Origin: Flavobacterium sp. MC2016-06
Lineage (GTDB): Bacteria > Bacteroidota > Bacteroidia > Flavobacteriales > Flavobacteriaceae
Direction of reading: 5' to 3'
DNA: 64,000 nt
NCBI RefSeq assembly: GCF_009711165.2
Contig: NZ_WMID02000022.1
Coordinates: 1-64,000 of the forward strand
Shown one piece after another: positions 53,901 through 60,116 of the stretch. A model generated the notes under the pieces. That model saw nothing but the letters and a program-made list of their open reading frames with translations. It did not search any database and was not told where the DNA came from. Position 1 is the first letter of the stretch, and each line of letters starts with the position of its first letter. Both the position numbers and the translations under genes were made by a program.

Positions 53901-54889
53901 GTTCGGGTACAGCTACGCACTTTAATTCGTCTCTAAGTTCAACAGGTGATTTAATGCAGTTCAGAAAAAATGGAACAATCACAACCAAGGTTGACCAAAA
54001 TGGACTTATCACAACGATTACACCAAGCGCGGGAACAAACAACACACAAGTTGCAACAACTGCCTTTGTAACTAGTGCGGTAACTGCTGGCTCAACTGGT
54101 GCGTTATTGCTTACAGGTAATCAAACGTTTTCAGGTATCAAAACCGTAACAAATACTGGTACATCACAATCACAAGGTTTGGCTTTTATCAATACAGCGA
54201 CAAACAACGGTCTTGGTGCGGGTGCTTTAACTGTTTTCAATTCGGGGGGAGCTGGTGCAGCTTCAACATTTGAGAACCAAAGTAATGTAGGAACAGCTTT
54301 ATATGTTTACAACAACGGTGCTACTACTGGTACAGCATTACGTGTTGATGCTGGTTCAGGTCGTGGGGTTGCTGTAACGTTAGATGCAAGCGGAACAGGT
54401 GTAAATATCAACAGTACTGTCATTGCAACGGGTAAACCTTTAGCTATTCAACGCAATAGTGTTGATGTTTTAACGGTTGGTGTTTCAGGTGATACAACTG
54501 CAAAAAGTTTTATCAAATCAGGTGCAACTGCGAACGATATTTTAATGGGTGACGGTTCAACAAAGACCGATACAAGACCTTATAAATCTTATGTTGCGAT
54601 ACTAACACAAACAGGAACAGCAATACCAGTTGCATCGGTATTAGAAAACTCGTTAGGTGGTACGGTTGTTTGGTCACGAAGTTCAGCAGGTAGTTTTACT
54701 GCAACCTTAACGGGTGCGTTTACACTTTCAAAAACTTATGCAACGTTTCAATTTCAAACCTTTTCAGGTGGTTTGGATTACACGTCAGGGATTTTGACAA
54801 GTTTAAACACTGTTAATTTAACAACACTTGCAAACGGAACACTAACCGATAATGCAAATGGTTACATTGAAGTTAGGGTTTACAATTAA
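50987..54889 (+). CDS. long repeat-containing tail fibre protein
   Basis: This 1300-residue fibre has an N-terminal attachment part (residues 1-60, TPNDNQGDELRNANIKSNDN) similar to other phage fibres, then several large imperfect repeats. Unit elements are HKSGDETFTG (near residues 335, 770), STGDLMQFRKNG (three forms), NTTQIATTAFV (twice), and stretches of TNTGAG. Gly, Thr, Asn and Ser dominate, consistent with beta-helical trimer fibre. The end (LTDNANGYIEVRVYN) may be the receptor-binding tip. No peptidase or intramolecular chaperone motif was seen. The terminator at 54901 ends the late operon here. Confidence 0.85.
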   Translation: MAQKIINVSTPNDNQGDELRNANIKSNDNFTELYQTKVDKVGGKGLSANDYTTADKDKLAGIPADAEKNVQSDWLVNDTNSDAFIKNKPDLISGVAWGQITGTLSDQADLQNALDALPTYDYVDSKISQTVLSGITDFAPSEDAVFTALLPKENLSNKNAVNGYAGLDGSGKIYSNQLPALAITDTYVVASQAAMLALSDAERGDLAVRTDLNKTFILKADPFSVLANWQELLTPTDTVSSVFGRTGAVVANSGDYTTALVPDTTNKRYQTDLQNTRNDATSSIQTQLDSKAPLVNANLTGAPTAPTAASGTNTTQIATTAFVQGAVSTADTNALHKSGDETFTGIKSVTNTGATNINGLSLTNTASASTQVLSVTNTGAGRGILLFNGSTGAGQVVSNNSSGTGIYTANGVNGLGYSLDNGGVGTGFYINSQTASTGDLMQFRKNGVLTSKINSDGNITTPNILTGVLDVAGTRPATASLHGAWFRGASSINESSLYNYSSTNGNYNGFLYNMYHDGTNFIQAANGNAFNLGGGYARFLGNGQNFTWGVTPTYVSGAGKDSATTITDIMTLARNGSLGAGQITANATVQTNSFVGQNNGVNTFTVNKNGAVTALNQMNIVTDGAIDPIYLDTYNDNLSVGANFNGRKYGGTRALPTSVLAGAVLTGIYGSGYDGSSIVGATGAIRVLAKENFSSTNKGTYIDISTTPVGTTTRINRGTIDDNGDFLINSTVNSGLGKLQVNGNITALSGSNAAHVVVNSQLTALDNAALHKSGDETFTGAKTAINTGNVSNVVNGLVLTNNSTNTGSQVLNVFNNDGGIGARYTNNSVGLGLYTNNLGAGEGFRVRTLSGIGQTVYTDGVGTGLQFNSATGSTGNLIEFRKNNVTTLRVDSEGMLRTSNNGATSVNGLDFTNNGTSATQVLTLTNTSTGIGQRTTNTGAGVGQFINNTNNGNGLNITNSSTGIGFFTDNTGSGTATHFNSSLSSTGDLMQFRKNGTITTKVDQNGLITTITPSAGTNNTQVATTAFVTSAVTAGSTGALLLTGNQTFSGIKTVTNTGTSQSQGLAFINTATNNGLGAGALTVFNSGGAGAASTFENQSNVGTALYVYNNGATTGTALRVDAGSGRGVAVTLDASGTGVNINSTVIATGKPLAIQRNSVDVLTVGVSGDTTAKSFIKSGATANDILMGDGSTKTDTRPYKSYVAILTQTGTAIPVASVLENSLGGTVVWSRSSAGSFTATLTGAFTLSKTYATFQFQTFSGGLDYTSGILTSLNTVNLTTLANGTLTDNANGYIEVRVYN

Positions 54890-54900
54890 TACAAATAAAT

Positions 54901-54929
54901 AAGGGGTGATTTAACGATTACCCTTTTTT
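54901..54929 (+). terminator. terminator after the tail fibre gene
   Basis: aaggggt (54901-54907) pairs with acccttt (54920-54926, one G-U), followed by a T run. Confidence 0.65.
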
Positions 54930-54993
54930 ATTTCCTATAATAGATACGGGGTGAAGTACCGAAAAATAAAGGAAAAATAAATAAAAATATTAA

Positions 54994-55248
54994 ATGACCA
55001 TTGAACAATTAGCCCTTGCAGTTATAAGTTTTCTTATCTCAATTATAGGGTATTTTTTAAAGAACTTATTCGAGAAAATCGAAAAGCACGACAAGACCAT
55101 CAACGAACACACAACATCAATCAAAGTGGTTGAAAATGAGCATAACACACTTAATAACCGTATCGATGATTTATTCAGCGCAATAAAAGAGTTAGCACAA
55201 GAAATCAAATCGCTATCAAAGGAACTAAATAAAAAGAAAGATTTATAA
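54994..55248 (+). CDS. XhlA-like membrane-anchored coiled-coil protein
   Basis: This 84-residue protein begins with a membrane helix (about residues 5-24, LALAVISFLISIIGYFLKNL), followed by a charged heptad region (28-82: EKIEKHDKTINEHTTSIK, NTLNNRIDDLF and EIKSLSKELNKKK). This layout is shared with XhlA-type lysis accessory proteins and some holins. It is the first of three small overlapping or adjacent genes (55248, 55449) after the fibre. A role in host lysis is likely by position. The stop overlaps the next start by one base. Confidence 0.65.
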   Translation: MTIEQLALAVISFLISIIGYFLKNLFEKIEKHDKTINEHTTSIKVVENEHNTLNNRIDDLFSAIKELAQEIKSLSKELNKKKDL

Positions 55249-55448
55249 TGATATTCATAAACTACATAAAGAAACTAATCGAGTACAACAGTAATCCGTC
55301 AAGCAAACGCTTTATAGGTATAATTGCGGGCTTATCTCTTTGCGTGTATATGTTTATCAACCCAAGCGAAGCAGCTAACAACTCAGTGCTTATTTTAAGC
55401 CTTGGCGCGCTTGGTATAACAGCATACGAAAAACTGATTAAAAAATAA
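55248..55448 (+). CDS. small holin-like membrane protein
   Basis: This protein of 66 residues has a basic N-terminus (YIKKLIEYNSNPSSKR) and two hydrophobic segments, about residues 22-38 and 45-58, separated by a short polar loop (INPSEAANNS). The C-terminus is lysine-rich (YEKLIKK). Size, topology and position next to the XhlA-like gene fit a small holin. The start is coupled to the previous gene by TAATG, and the next small gene begins one base after its stop codon. Confidence 0.65.
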   Translation: MIFINYIKKLIEYNSNPSSKRFIGIIAGLSLCVYMFINPSEAANNSVLILSLGALGITAYEKLIKK

Positions 55449-55613
55449 ATGAACAAAGAAATACCAAAAGAAATCAAAGACCTGCTTAATGTTGCGGGTC
55501 AAAAATATTCAGAATCACCAGCAACAACAGATGCGGGTCGAGTTCTTAGATTCTTAGCAAGATTCATTACGGTTGATACCATTATCAAAGTACTTGCGCA
55601 CAAGCTTAAATAA
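55449..55613 (+). CDS. very small protein of the lysis region
   Basis: This gene of 54 codons begins directly after the stop of the holin-like gene (TAA ATG). The product (MNKEIPKEIKDLLNVAGQKY to the end VLAHKLK) is amphipathic and basic, with no membrane helix, and repeats the KEIKDLL helix style of small phage proteins. Its close spacing and good codon use argue that it is real, although it is too short for routine gene finding. Function unknown. Confidence 0.65.
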   Translation: MNKEIPKEIKDLLNVAGQKYSESPATTDAGRVLRFLARFITVDTIIKVLAHKLK

Positions 55614-55679
55614 GACGTTTTAAGCGATTAAAATAATGATTTGGTACAATGTACCGATTAATTCAAAATATTAACTGAT

Positions 55680-55910
55680 ATGCGAGTATTTCAACTTATT
55701 AGGGAAATAGAAACAGATATATACAGCTGGTCATCGGCCAAGATAATAAAGAATTTCAATCATAGAGAATTTAACAAAGCCTCAAAAGGTGAGGGTTATT
55801 CGTTTGGTATCTATTTGAACGTGGAACGCTTACGGGTTGAATTTATGGAGCTGGAAGAATATTTGTATTGCGTTGGGATTCGCGAGTACAACAATAGATT
55901 TGAAGAATAA
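55680..55910 (+). CDS. small protein of unknown function
   Basis: This protein of 76 residues is soluble, charged and rich in aromatic residues (REIETDIYSWSSAKIIKNFN, FMELEEYLYCVGIREYNNRF). No motif was recognised. It follows the small lysis genes by 66 bp on the same strand and shares the bidirectional terminator at 55909 with the reverse-strand cassette. It may be the last gene of the rightward unit. Confidence 0.55.
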   Translation: MRVFQLIREIETDIYSWSSAKIIKNFNHREFNKASKGEGYSFGIYLNVERLRVEFMELEEYLYCVGIREYNNRFEE

Positions 55911-55943
55911 AAAAACCCCAATCATTGCGGTTGGGGTTTTTTT
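55909..55943. terminator. bidirectional terminator separating lysis genes and the reverse cassette
   Basis: aaaaccccaa and ttggggtttt form a 10-bp stem around tcattgcgg; A and T runs on both sides. Convergent genes share it. Confidence 0.9.
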
Positions 55944-55952
55944 GTTTTTATT

Positions 55953-56750
55953 TTATCCTTGAGATTGAAGAATCTTTTGTTTGGCCTCATATCGAGGTTT
56001 TATTAGTTTATTATATTGTTCCTCGGTTAGTGCTCCTTTTTGTTTAAAATCATTAACACTTGCATCGTGGTTTATATCTGATTCCACCCACATACTACAA
56101 ATGTTACTCGCGTCTATATTGTTTTTATGGTTTTCCTCACTAGCTAAAAGTATTTGCTCATATTCTTCTTTGTTAAAAACCAACAAAGTCATTTGAGTTT
56201 TACAAGGTAGTATTACACTAACATATTTTAACCCCATTTCGATGTCTTCCTTTGGGGTTTCCTTATAAGCAACCCATACACCATCGCGGTAAATTTCAAT
56301 TTTAATCCAATTTTCTTTTTTAATTGGTGAAAGACTTCCAAACCATTCTTTAGGACTAGCACCCAAATTTAAGCCTGCTTGCTCCATTTCGTTAGCTCTT
56401 AGCATATTCATTTTAGCAAGGTATTTAAGTTTGCCCCACGTATTAAGTCCAATAGGTTTAACTTGAATACGAGCGCAACCGTACGTATCGACTTGTTCCT
56501 CAAATGTCATTAATCTAAGACCTTGTGTTGTACTTTTAACTGTACTTATAGAGCTTTGGTCATATTCATTACCTGTACCGACATTTGTCATTTTAATAGC
56601 TGTCTTTTCAAAATCTTCACTAGTTGAAACCCAAGAACAAGCTTTTTCGTTTTTTTGGGTTATTGATGCAGTAGCTAAATTAATTTGCCCACTTTCAATA
56701 ATTTCTTTTAGTCTTATTTCAGGTGTATAATGATAGTAGTTTACGTTCAT
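55953..56750 (-). CDS. unknown protein with ART/DarT-like N-terminal pattern
   Basis: This 265-residue soluble protein begins NYYHYTPEIRLKEIIESGQI, which has the aromatic-His-aromatic-Thr...I-x-SG-x-I layout found at the start of several ADP-ribosyltransferase-like folds (DarT, HYD1-type toxins). It continues with KACSWVSTSEDFEKTAIK, where a strand with W-x-ST is also usual in related families. The C-terminal half is helical and charged. The similarity is only a pattern, and the last third (after residue 200) shows nothing familiar. It is the second gene of a leftward pair with 56795, 44 bp apart. A toxin, anti-defence or exclusion function is conceivable. Confidence 0.6.
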   Translation of the reverse strand: MNVNYYHYTPEIRLKEIIESGQINLATASITQKNEKACSWVSTSEDFEKTAIKMTNVGTGNEYDQSSISTVKSTTQGLRLMTFEEQVDTYGCARIQVKPIGLNTWGKLKYLAKMNMLRANEMEQAGLNLGASPKEWFGSLSPIKKENWIKIEIYRDGVWVAYKETPKEDIEMGLKYVSVILPCKTQMTLLVFNKEEYEQILLASEENHKNNIDASNICSMWVESDINHDASVNDFKQKGALTEEQYNKLIKPRYEAKQKILQSQG

Positions 56751-56794
56751 ATTTTTTATTTTATGGATTTGTATTTAATTGATTCGGTTATCTT

Positions 56795-57460
56795 TTATGA
56801 TTCTATTATTGTATTTACACCACTTTTAACTGCATCTTCATCAACGTACGTTTCGATTCTTTTTGTTAGTGCACCAATTTGACGGTGACCACTTGTTGCT
56901 GCAGTTACATCTTCATTGTAAACAACTACCTGTTTAATTACGTCTTCATTATGTCTTAATTCGAAAATTTTACCAAAAGGCGAATTAAACGTAAATAAAA
57001 TAAAATCACCGTCTTCACTCATTTTTACTAAATCACCGTTAACAGTTCTTTTTTGATAATCAATGTCCATTGCATCGGTGTAAACTTTTGCAATAGAGAT
57101 AAGATTATCGTATTCTTGATACTCTTTTGTATCAGCTAGTATTTTATCGATTGCTAAATCTTCAATCAAAGGATTTTCAACAAATTCCAATTTAGAAAAA
57201 TCAAGTGTATAATAAGAGCTAAAATTATTTTCGAACCCGTTAATATCAATCTTTGCTGAATACCAAATGTTTTTTATTCTAAAAGCTAAAAAATCATATT
57301 CAGGGTCATAATACATCATAAAGTTAATAAACAAATCATTGTTATTTGTTCCAACCATAGGTATATGTTGACCGTTGCTTTTTGATAAGGTTTCTTTGTA
57401 CAGTTTTTCACATTTGTTAATTACTGCTTTGCTTACTGGGTTTCTAAATGTTGTGTTCAT
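56795..57460 (-). CDS. unknown protein, first gene of the reverse-strand cassette
   Basis: This 221-residue soluble protein of unknown family starts NTTFRNPVSKAVINKCEKLY. It has an aromatic, beta-rich middle (NDLFINFMMYYDPEYDFLAF and IWYSAKIDINGFENN) and an end with ALTKRIETYVDEDAVKSG. It lies behind a complete Bacteroidota promoter (57498-57527, minus strand) with a palindrome in its spacer, so it is probably expressed from the dormant prophage. Together with 55953 it forms a compact two-gene cassette; partner or antitoxin-like roles are possible but unproven. Confidence 0.6.
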   Translation of the reverse strand: MNTTFRNPVSKAVINKCEKLYKETLSKSNGQHIPMVGTNNNDLFINFMMYYDPEYDFLAFRIKNIWYSAKIDINGFENNFSSYYTLDFSKLEFVENPLIEDLAIDKILADTKEYQEYDNLISIAKVYTDAMDIDYQKRTVNGDLVKMSEDGDFILFTFNSPFGKIFELRHNEDVIKQVVVYNEDVTAATSGHRQIGALTKRIETYVDEDAVKSGVNTIIES

Positions 57461-57497
57461 AATTAGTATGTTTTATTTTTATGTTATTAAGGTGGTG

Positions 57498-57527
57498 CAA
57501 AGATAAGTATATGTTTTACATATCAAA
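57498..57527 (-). promoter_or_regulatory. promoter of the reverse cassette with palindromic spacer
   Basis: On the minus strand TTTG (57527-57524) and an exact -7 box TATCTTTG (57505-57498) are 18 bp apart. The spacer contains ATATG-ttnna-CATAT-type arms (57509-57523), a candidate operator exactly between the polymerase contacts. Confidence 0.7.
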
Positions 57528-57575
57528 GTAAATAGTTAAGATTTTTTTAAAAAAGATTAATATAGTTAGTTAATG

Positions 57576-57623
57576 CATAAACAGATTAAGTTATGTAATA
57601 TTACATAACTTAATTTGTTTATG
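57576..57623. promoter_or_regulatory. 48-bp near-perfect palindrome, candidate operator
   Basis: The arm 57576-57599 (begins cataaacagattaag) is followed directly by its reverse complement at 57600-57623 with a single mismatch. Its inner 12-mer acataacttaat (57603-57614, inverted at 57585-57596) appears a third time at 57643-57654. It lies between the divergent genes at 57460 and 57719 and is a likely binding site for a dimeric regulator of both, or an RNA hairpin. Confidence 0.75.
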
Positions 57624-57685
57624 TAAAATGAAATTAGTTAACACATAACTTAATTAACTTAGGTACAAATAATGAATTAAATTTT

Positions 57686-57693
57686 TATATTTG
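57686..57693 (+). promoter_or_regulatory. -7 box for the membrane protein gene at 57719
   Basis: TATATTTG, an exact TAnnTTTG match, 25 bp before the start codon. No good -33 element; activation or repression through the neighbouring palindrome is possible. Confidence 0.5.
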
Positions 57694-57718
57694 AACTTGT
57701 AAAAAAATATATTGTATT

Positions 57719-58534
57719 ATGATTGAAATAGGAGGAACAGCTAAAAAGGTTGGTGATTTTTTAAAAGACTATTTAAGCGTGATTATAGTTATTCCCGCCG
57801 CTATTGGAGGGGCTTGGCAAGCGGTTGAATTAATGAATATTTCGATTCCTTTTATTAGATTTTTTTCTATTTCTCAGGTTGTTCCTGATGGTTTGGTAGT
57901 CCTACTAGCGATGATTGGAGGAATAATACCGATGTCGATTGGTGCTATTTTTGGTTATGTCTTTGGTGAAGTGAACCCAGTAATTATAAAAAAGGAGGAA
58001 ATGACAGATGAAGAAAAAATTGTGCGAAATGGTGTTTATTTAAAAACTAACCAAACAATCTTTCTAATAACTACCTTATTTTGTTTGGTCTGGTATTTTT
58101 GCATAATTTTTTTTGATAATAACGATAAAAGTTTTTATTGGTTTGCTTTATACTTATGCACTGCAATTGGTATACTAGCTTTACAATATTTTTCGATGCA
58201 TAATTTATTGGTAAGTCATAAAATAAAAGCTTTTAAATTGTTTTCTACTATAAAAGTTACATTTTTAGGTGTTTTTCTCATAATTATTGTTACGCTTTCG
58301 AAGCAAGTTCATCAAAAATTTCTCATCACAAATAATTTTATTAATTTAGAGAGAGTAAATGCAATTATAAGTAAAAAATTCCCTACGTCTAAAAACGAAA
58401 TACTATATTTTAATGACAAGTACTTATTTTACAAAATCACATTTACAAAAGCAAAATCAAAAGATTCTAAAGAATTTGGTGATAAAATATACATATTAGA
58501 ATTGAACCAATTATTTGATAAAAATGAAAATTAA
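57719..58534 (+). CDS. multi-pass membrane protein of unknown function
   Basis: This 271-residue protein has about five hydrophobic helices: around residues 20-38, 55-85 (LAMIGGIIPMSIGAIFGYVF), 112-130, 138-158 and 178-198. It ends in a soluble domain of about 65 residues with charged and aromatic strands (ILYFNDKYLFYKITF). No transporter or toxin motif was recognised. It is divergent from the reverse cassette, with which it shares an operator-like palindrome. Prophage membrane proteins at such places often serve superinfection exclusion; this remains inference. Confidence 0.65.
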   Translation: MIEIGGTAKKVGDFLKDYLSVIIVIPAAIGGAWQAVELMNISIPFIRFFSISQVVPDGLVVLLAMIGGIIPMSIGAIFGYVFGEVNPVIIKKEEMTDEEKIVRNGVYLKTNQTIFLITTLFCLVWYFCIIFFDNNDKSFYWFALYLCTAIGILALQYFSMHNLLVSHKIKAFKLFSTIKVTFLGVFLIIIVTLSKQVHQKFLITNNFINLERVNAIISKKFPTSKNEILYFNDKYLFYKITFTKAKSKDSKEFGDKIYILELNQLFDKNEN

Positions 58535-58585
58535 AGGATTAGCAGGATATTTATTTGGTAACTGAAGAAGTGAAAATTTTTAATT

Positions 58586-58729
58586 ATGTGTTATTATGTT
58601 GACCAAAAAAGTAGTCGTAAAGATGTAAAAATTCGATTCAATATTGCCATAAATAATATAGGTAATTTTTACAACGGGGTTTTTGCGAATGGCTTTGAGC
58701 ATTCAAATTTGCCAATAATTAGACAATAA
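58586..58729 (+). pseudogene. truncated SRAP (YedK/HMCES-type) peptidase remnant
   Basis: The 47-codon frame begins MCYYVDQKSSRKDVKIRFNI and ends FANGFEHSNLPIIRQ. SRAP proteins crosslink abasic sites in single-stranded DNA through the N-terminal Cys2, which is present here. They continue with RFN...(Y/F)xxxGFxHPxLPVI, matching RFNI, NGFEHSNLPII. A full protein has about 200 or more residues; the rest is absent and the following sequence codes on the other strand. This therefore looks like a 5' remnant cut by recombination, although a mini-protein cannot be excluded. Confidence 0.65.
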
Positions 58730-58871
58730 AAAAAATACAACAAATCAATACTCCACAAAGTAAAATGTAAATTGAAATTAATTCAAGTTTAGATTCTTTT
58801 TCAATTTCCGCGAATTGGGTTTTGATTTCTTTTCTTATTATTTCTAGTTGCTCATCTAATGGGTTTTTCAT
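58719..58871 (-). CDS. very small tail-anchored membrane protein near the endolysin
   Basis: This gene of 50 codons on the minus strand encodes a protein with a charged helical N-terminus (MKNPLDEQLEIIRKEIKTQF) and a C-terminal membrane helix (about residues 31-50, ISIYILLCGVLICCIFFIV). It lies 69 bp downstream of the endolysin gene on the same strand and overlaps the end of the SRAP remnant by 11 bp. Topology and context suggest a lysis accessory protein (holin, antiholin or spanin-like), or an unrelated membrane peptide. It is too short for standard gene finding. Confidence 0.55.
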   Translation of the reverse strand: MKNPLDEQLEIIRKEIKTQFAEIEKESKLELISIYILLCGVLICCIFFIV

Positions 58872-58940
58872 TGAATGTCTTGTCTTTTTAAGATACTAAA
58901 TTATCACTTAGGGCTATTACTTGTTTACGGATTTCCATAA

Positions 58941-59525
58941 TTATATAAGTTTTAGTTTGTTGACTTCTTTGAATATTTCTAAGCGTTCATTTATTCCGAT
59001 TAGACCCCCGTTAATTTTCAAGGTTACACGTTGCACACTGAGTTCGTTATCTGAATCAATAACGTCGTTTATTTTATTCGTTTGCCAGTACCATAAAGCG
59101 GACACCAGCGCGTTAACCTCGGTTAAAATCAAGTCAGGGTCATTTAATAAATTATCGTTCTTTAAATGGACTGCAAGTGCTTTGTAGTTGTTTTTGCCTG
59201 TCAGCTGAATAAAACCGCGCCCGCGATACTTCCAGCCCTCACCGCTGGCAACGTCACCGTTACCCATACGATTTGCGTATATCTTATTTGCTATCTTTTC
59301 AGGTTGGCGTGCGTACTCGTTCGCCTCGGTTAAATCTTTGAAGTACTTCTTAAAGATTGAGACCAACGCCTTTGCTGAGTAGTTAAGGTTTTCGGCTTGG
59401 GGTCTCAATTTTGATTCGTGGTAGAGCTGCGCCCAAAAGTGCGCACGTTCGATTTGGGAATCGATTCCGTACTTATTAAGTACTGTATTGTATTTTGTAT
59501 TGAGTTCTGTTATTAATTCATTCAC
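58941..59525 (-). CDS. GH19-type endolysin
   Basis: This 194-residue glycoside hydrolase family 19 lysozyme/chitinase-like enzyme probably cleaves peptidoglycan at lysis. The first catalytic Glu lies in AHFWAQLYHESKLRP (near residue 37), the second in ASGEGWKYRGRGFIQLTGKN (near 94), and the characteristic Asn-Tyr-Ser follows in ENLNYSAKAL. NADPDLI-type ends are seen in LLNDPDLILTEVNALVSALW. No signal peptide is present, so release needs a holin. It is transcribed opposite to the late genes. The previous gene (59532) is 6 bp upstream on the same strand. Confidence 0.92.
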   Translation of the reverse strand: MNELITELNTKYNTVLNKYGIDSQIERAHFWAQLYHESKLRPQAENLNYSAKALVSIFKKYFKDLTEANEYARQPEKIANKIYANRMGNGDVASGEGWKYRGRGFIQLTGKNNYKALAVHLKNDNLLNDPDLILTEVNALVSALWYWQTNKINDVIDSDNELSVQRVTLKINGGLIGINERLEIFKEVNKLKLI

Positions 59526-59531
59526 TTGTCT

Positions 59532-60005
59532 TTAATGGTTAATAGTGGTGTTATTGTGCAGTTGTGCGGTTGACTTTGGTTTTTTGTAAGCCGTTGATGT
59601 GTTGGAGTTGTTCGGCAATTGCTCGATGGTGTAGTCGGGTTGCAGGTTGGTAATGTCCCAAATGCGTGGGATGTTCTTTTTATCCCAATAAAAGTTAATG
59701 TAATGGATAAAGATTTTTTTATTTGGGTACTTCTTTTGCAATCGGGTTTTGATGTCCTGCAGGTTATCAAATTTGTCTTGTTCAAGATACCACGTATCAA
59801 ATGCATCGTAATCTTTGTAACGGTGTTTTATTTCACCGATTACGAAATCTTCTGTTGTTCCAGTTGTAAAAGCAACATCCCACTTATCAAAGCGTTTGGT
59901 CGCGTATCTCGTTATGTTCCAATCGGGTTGTTTCTTGCTCACGTAATCTGTGAACTGGTCGCGCCCTAACTGCTCGTTAAGGTCGGTAATTTCATTTTTT
60001 ATCAT
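59532..60005 (-). CDS. putative PD-(D/E)XK-like phage nuclease
   Basis: This 157-residue protein has the pattern EQLGRDQFTDYVSKKQPDWN, KRFDKWDVAFTTG and FVIGEIKHRYKDY: an early Glu, an Asp (WDVAF) and then Glu-x-Lys (GEIKHR) on the following strand. This is the core layout of PD-(D/E)XK nucleases such as resolvases and small phage nucleases. The C-terminus is low-complexity (Asn, Thr, Ser, Lys), possibly disordered. It lies 6 bp upstream of the endolysin gene and is the first gene of that leftward unit. Confidence 0.65.
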   Translation of the reverse strand: MIKNEITDLNEQLGRDQFTDYVSKKQPDWNITRYATKRFDKWDVAFTTGTTEDFVIGEIKHRYKDYDAFDTWYLEQDKFDNLQDIKTRLQKKYPNKKIFIHYINFYWDKKNIPRIWDITNLQPDYTIEQLPNNSNTSTAYKKPKSTAQLHNNTTINH

Positions 60006-60081
60006 ATAGTTATTTTATATAATAAATATATGTGATAAGTAAAAAAGTTAAATAGTATAGTTAATATTTGAGTGCAATTTT

Positions 60082-60089
60082 TACCTTTG
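60082..60089 (+). promoter_or_regulatory. -7 box for the rightward early-type operon
   Basis: TACCTTTG matches TAnnTTTG exactly and is 27 bp before the start at 60117. A TTTG at 60067 is only 11 bp away, too close for a normal -33 element. Confidence 0.45.
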
Positions 60090-60116
60090 TATTTGTTAAC
60101 CTCTAAAAAAAAAGTT

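Noticed and set aside
58888..58938. Minus-strand mini-frame of 16 codons (MEIRKQVIALSDNLVS) between endolysin and the 50-residue gene
   Set aside because: Placed like a gene but too short to support; could be a leader peptide.
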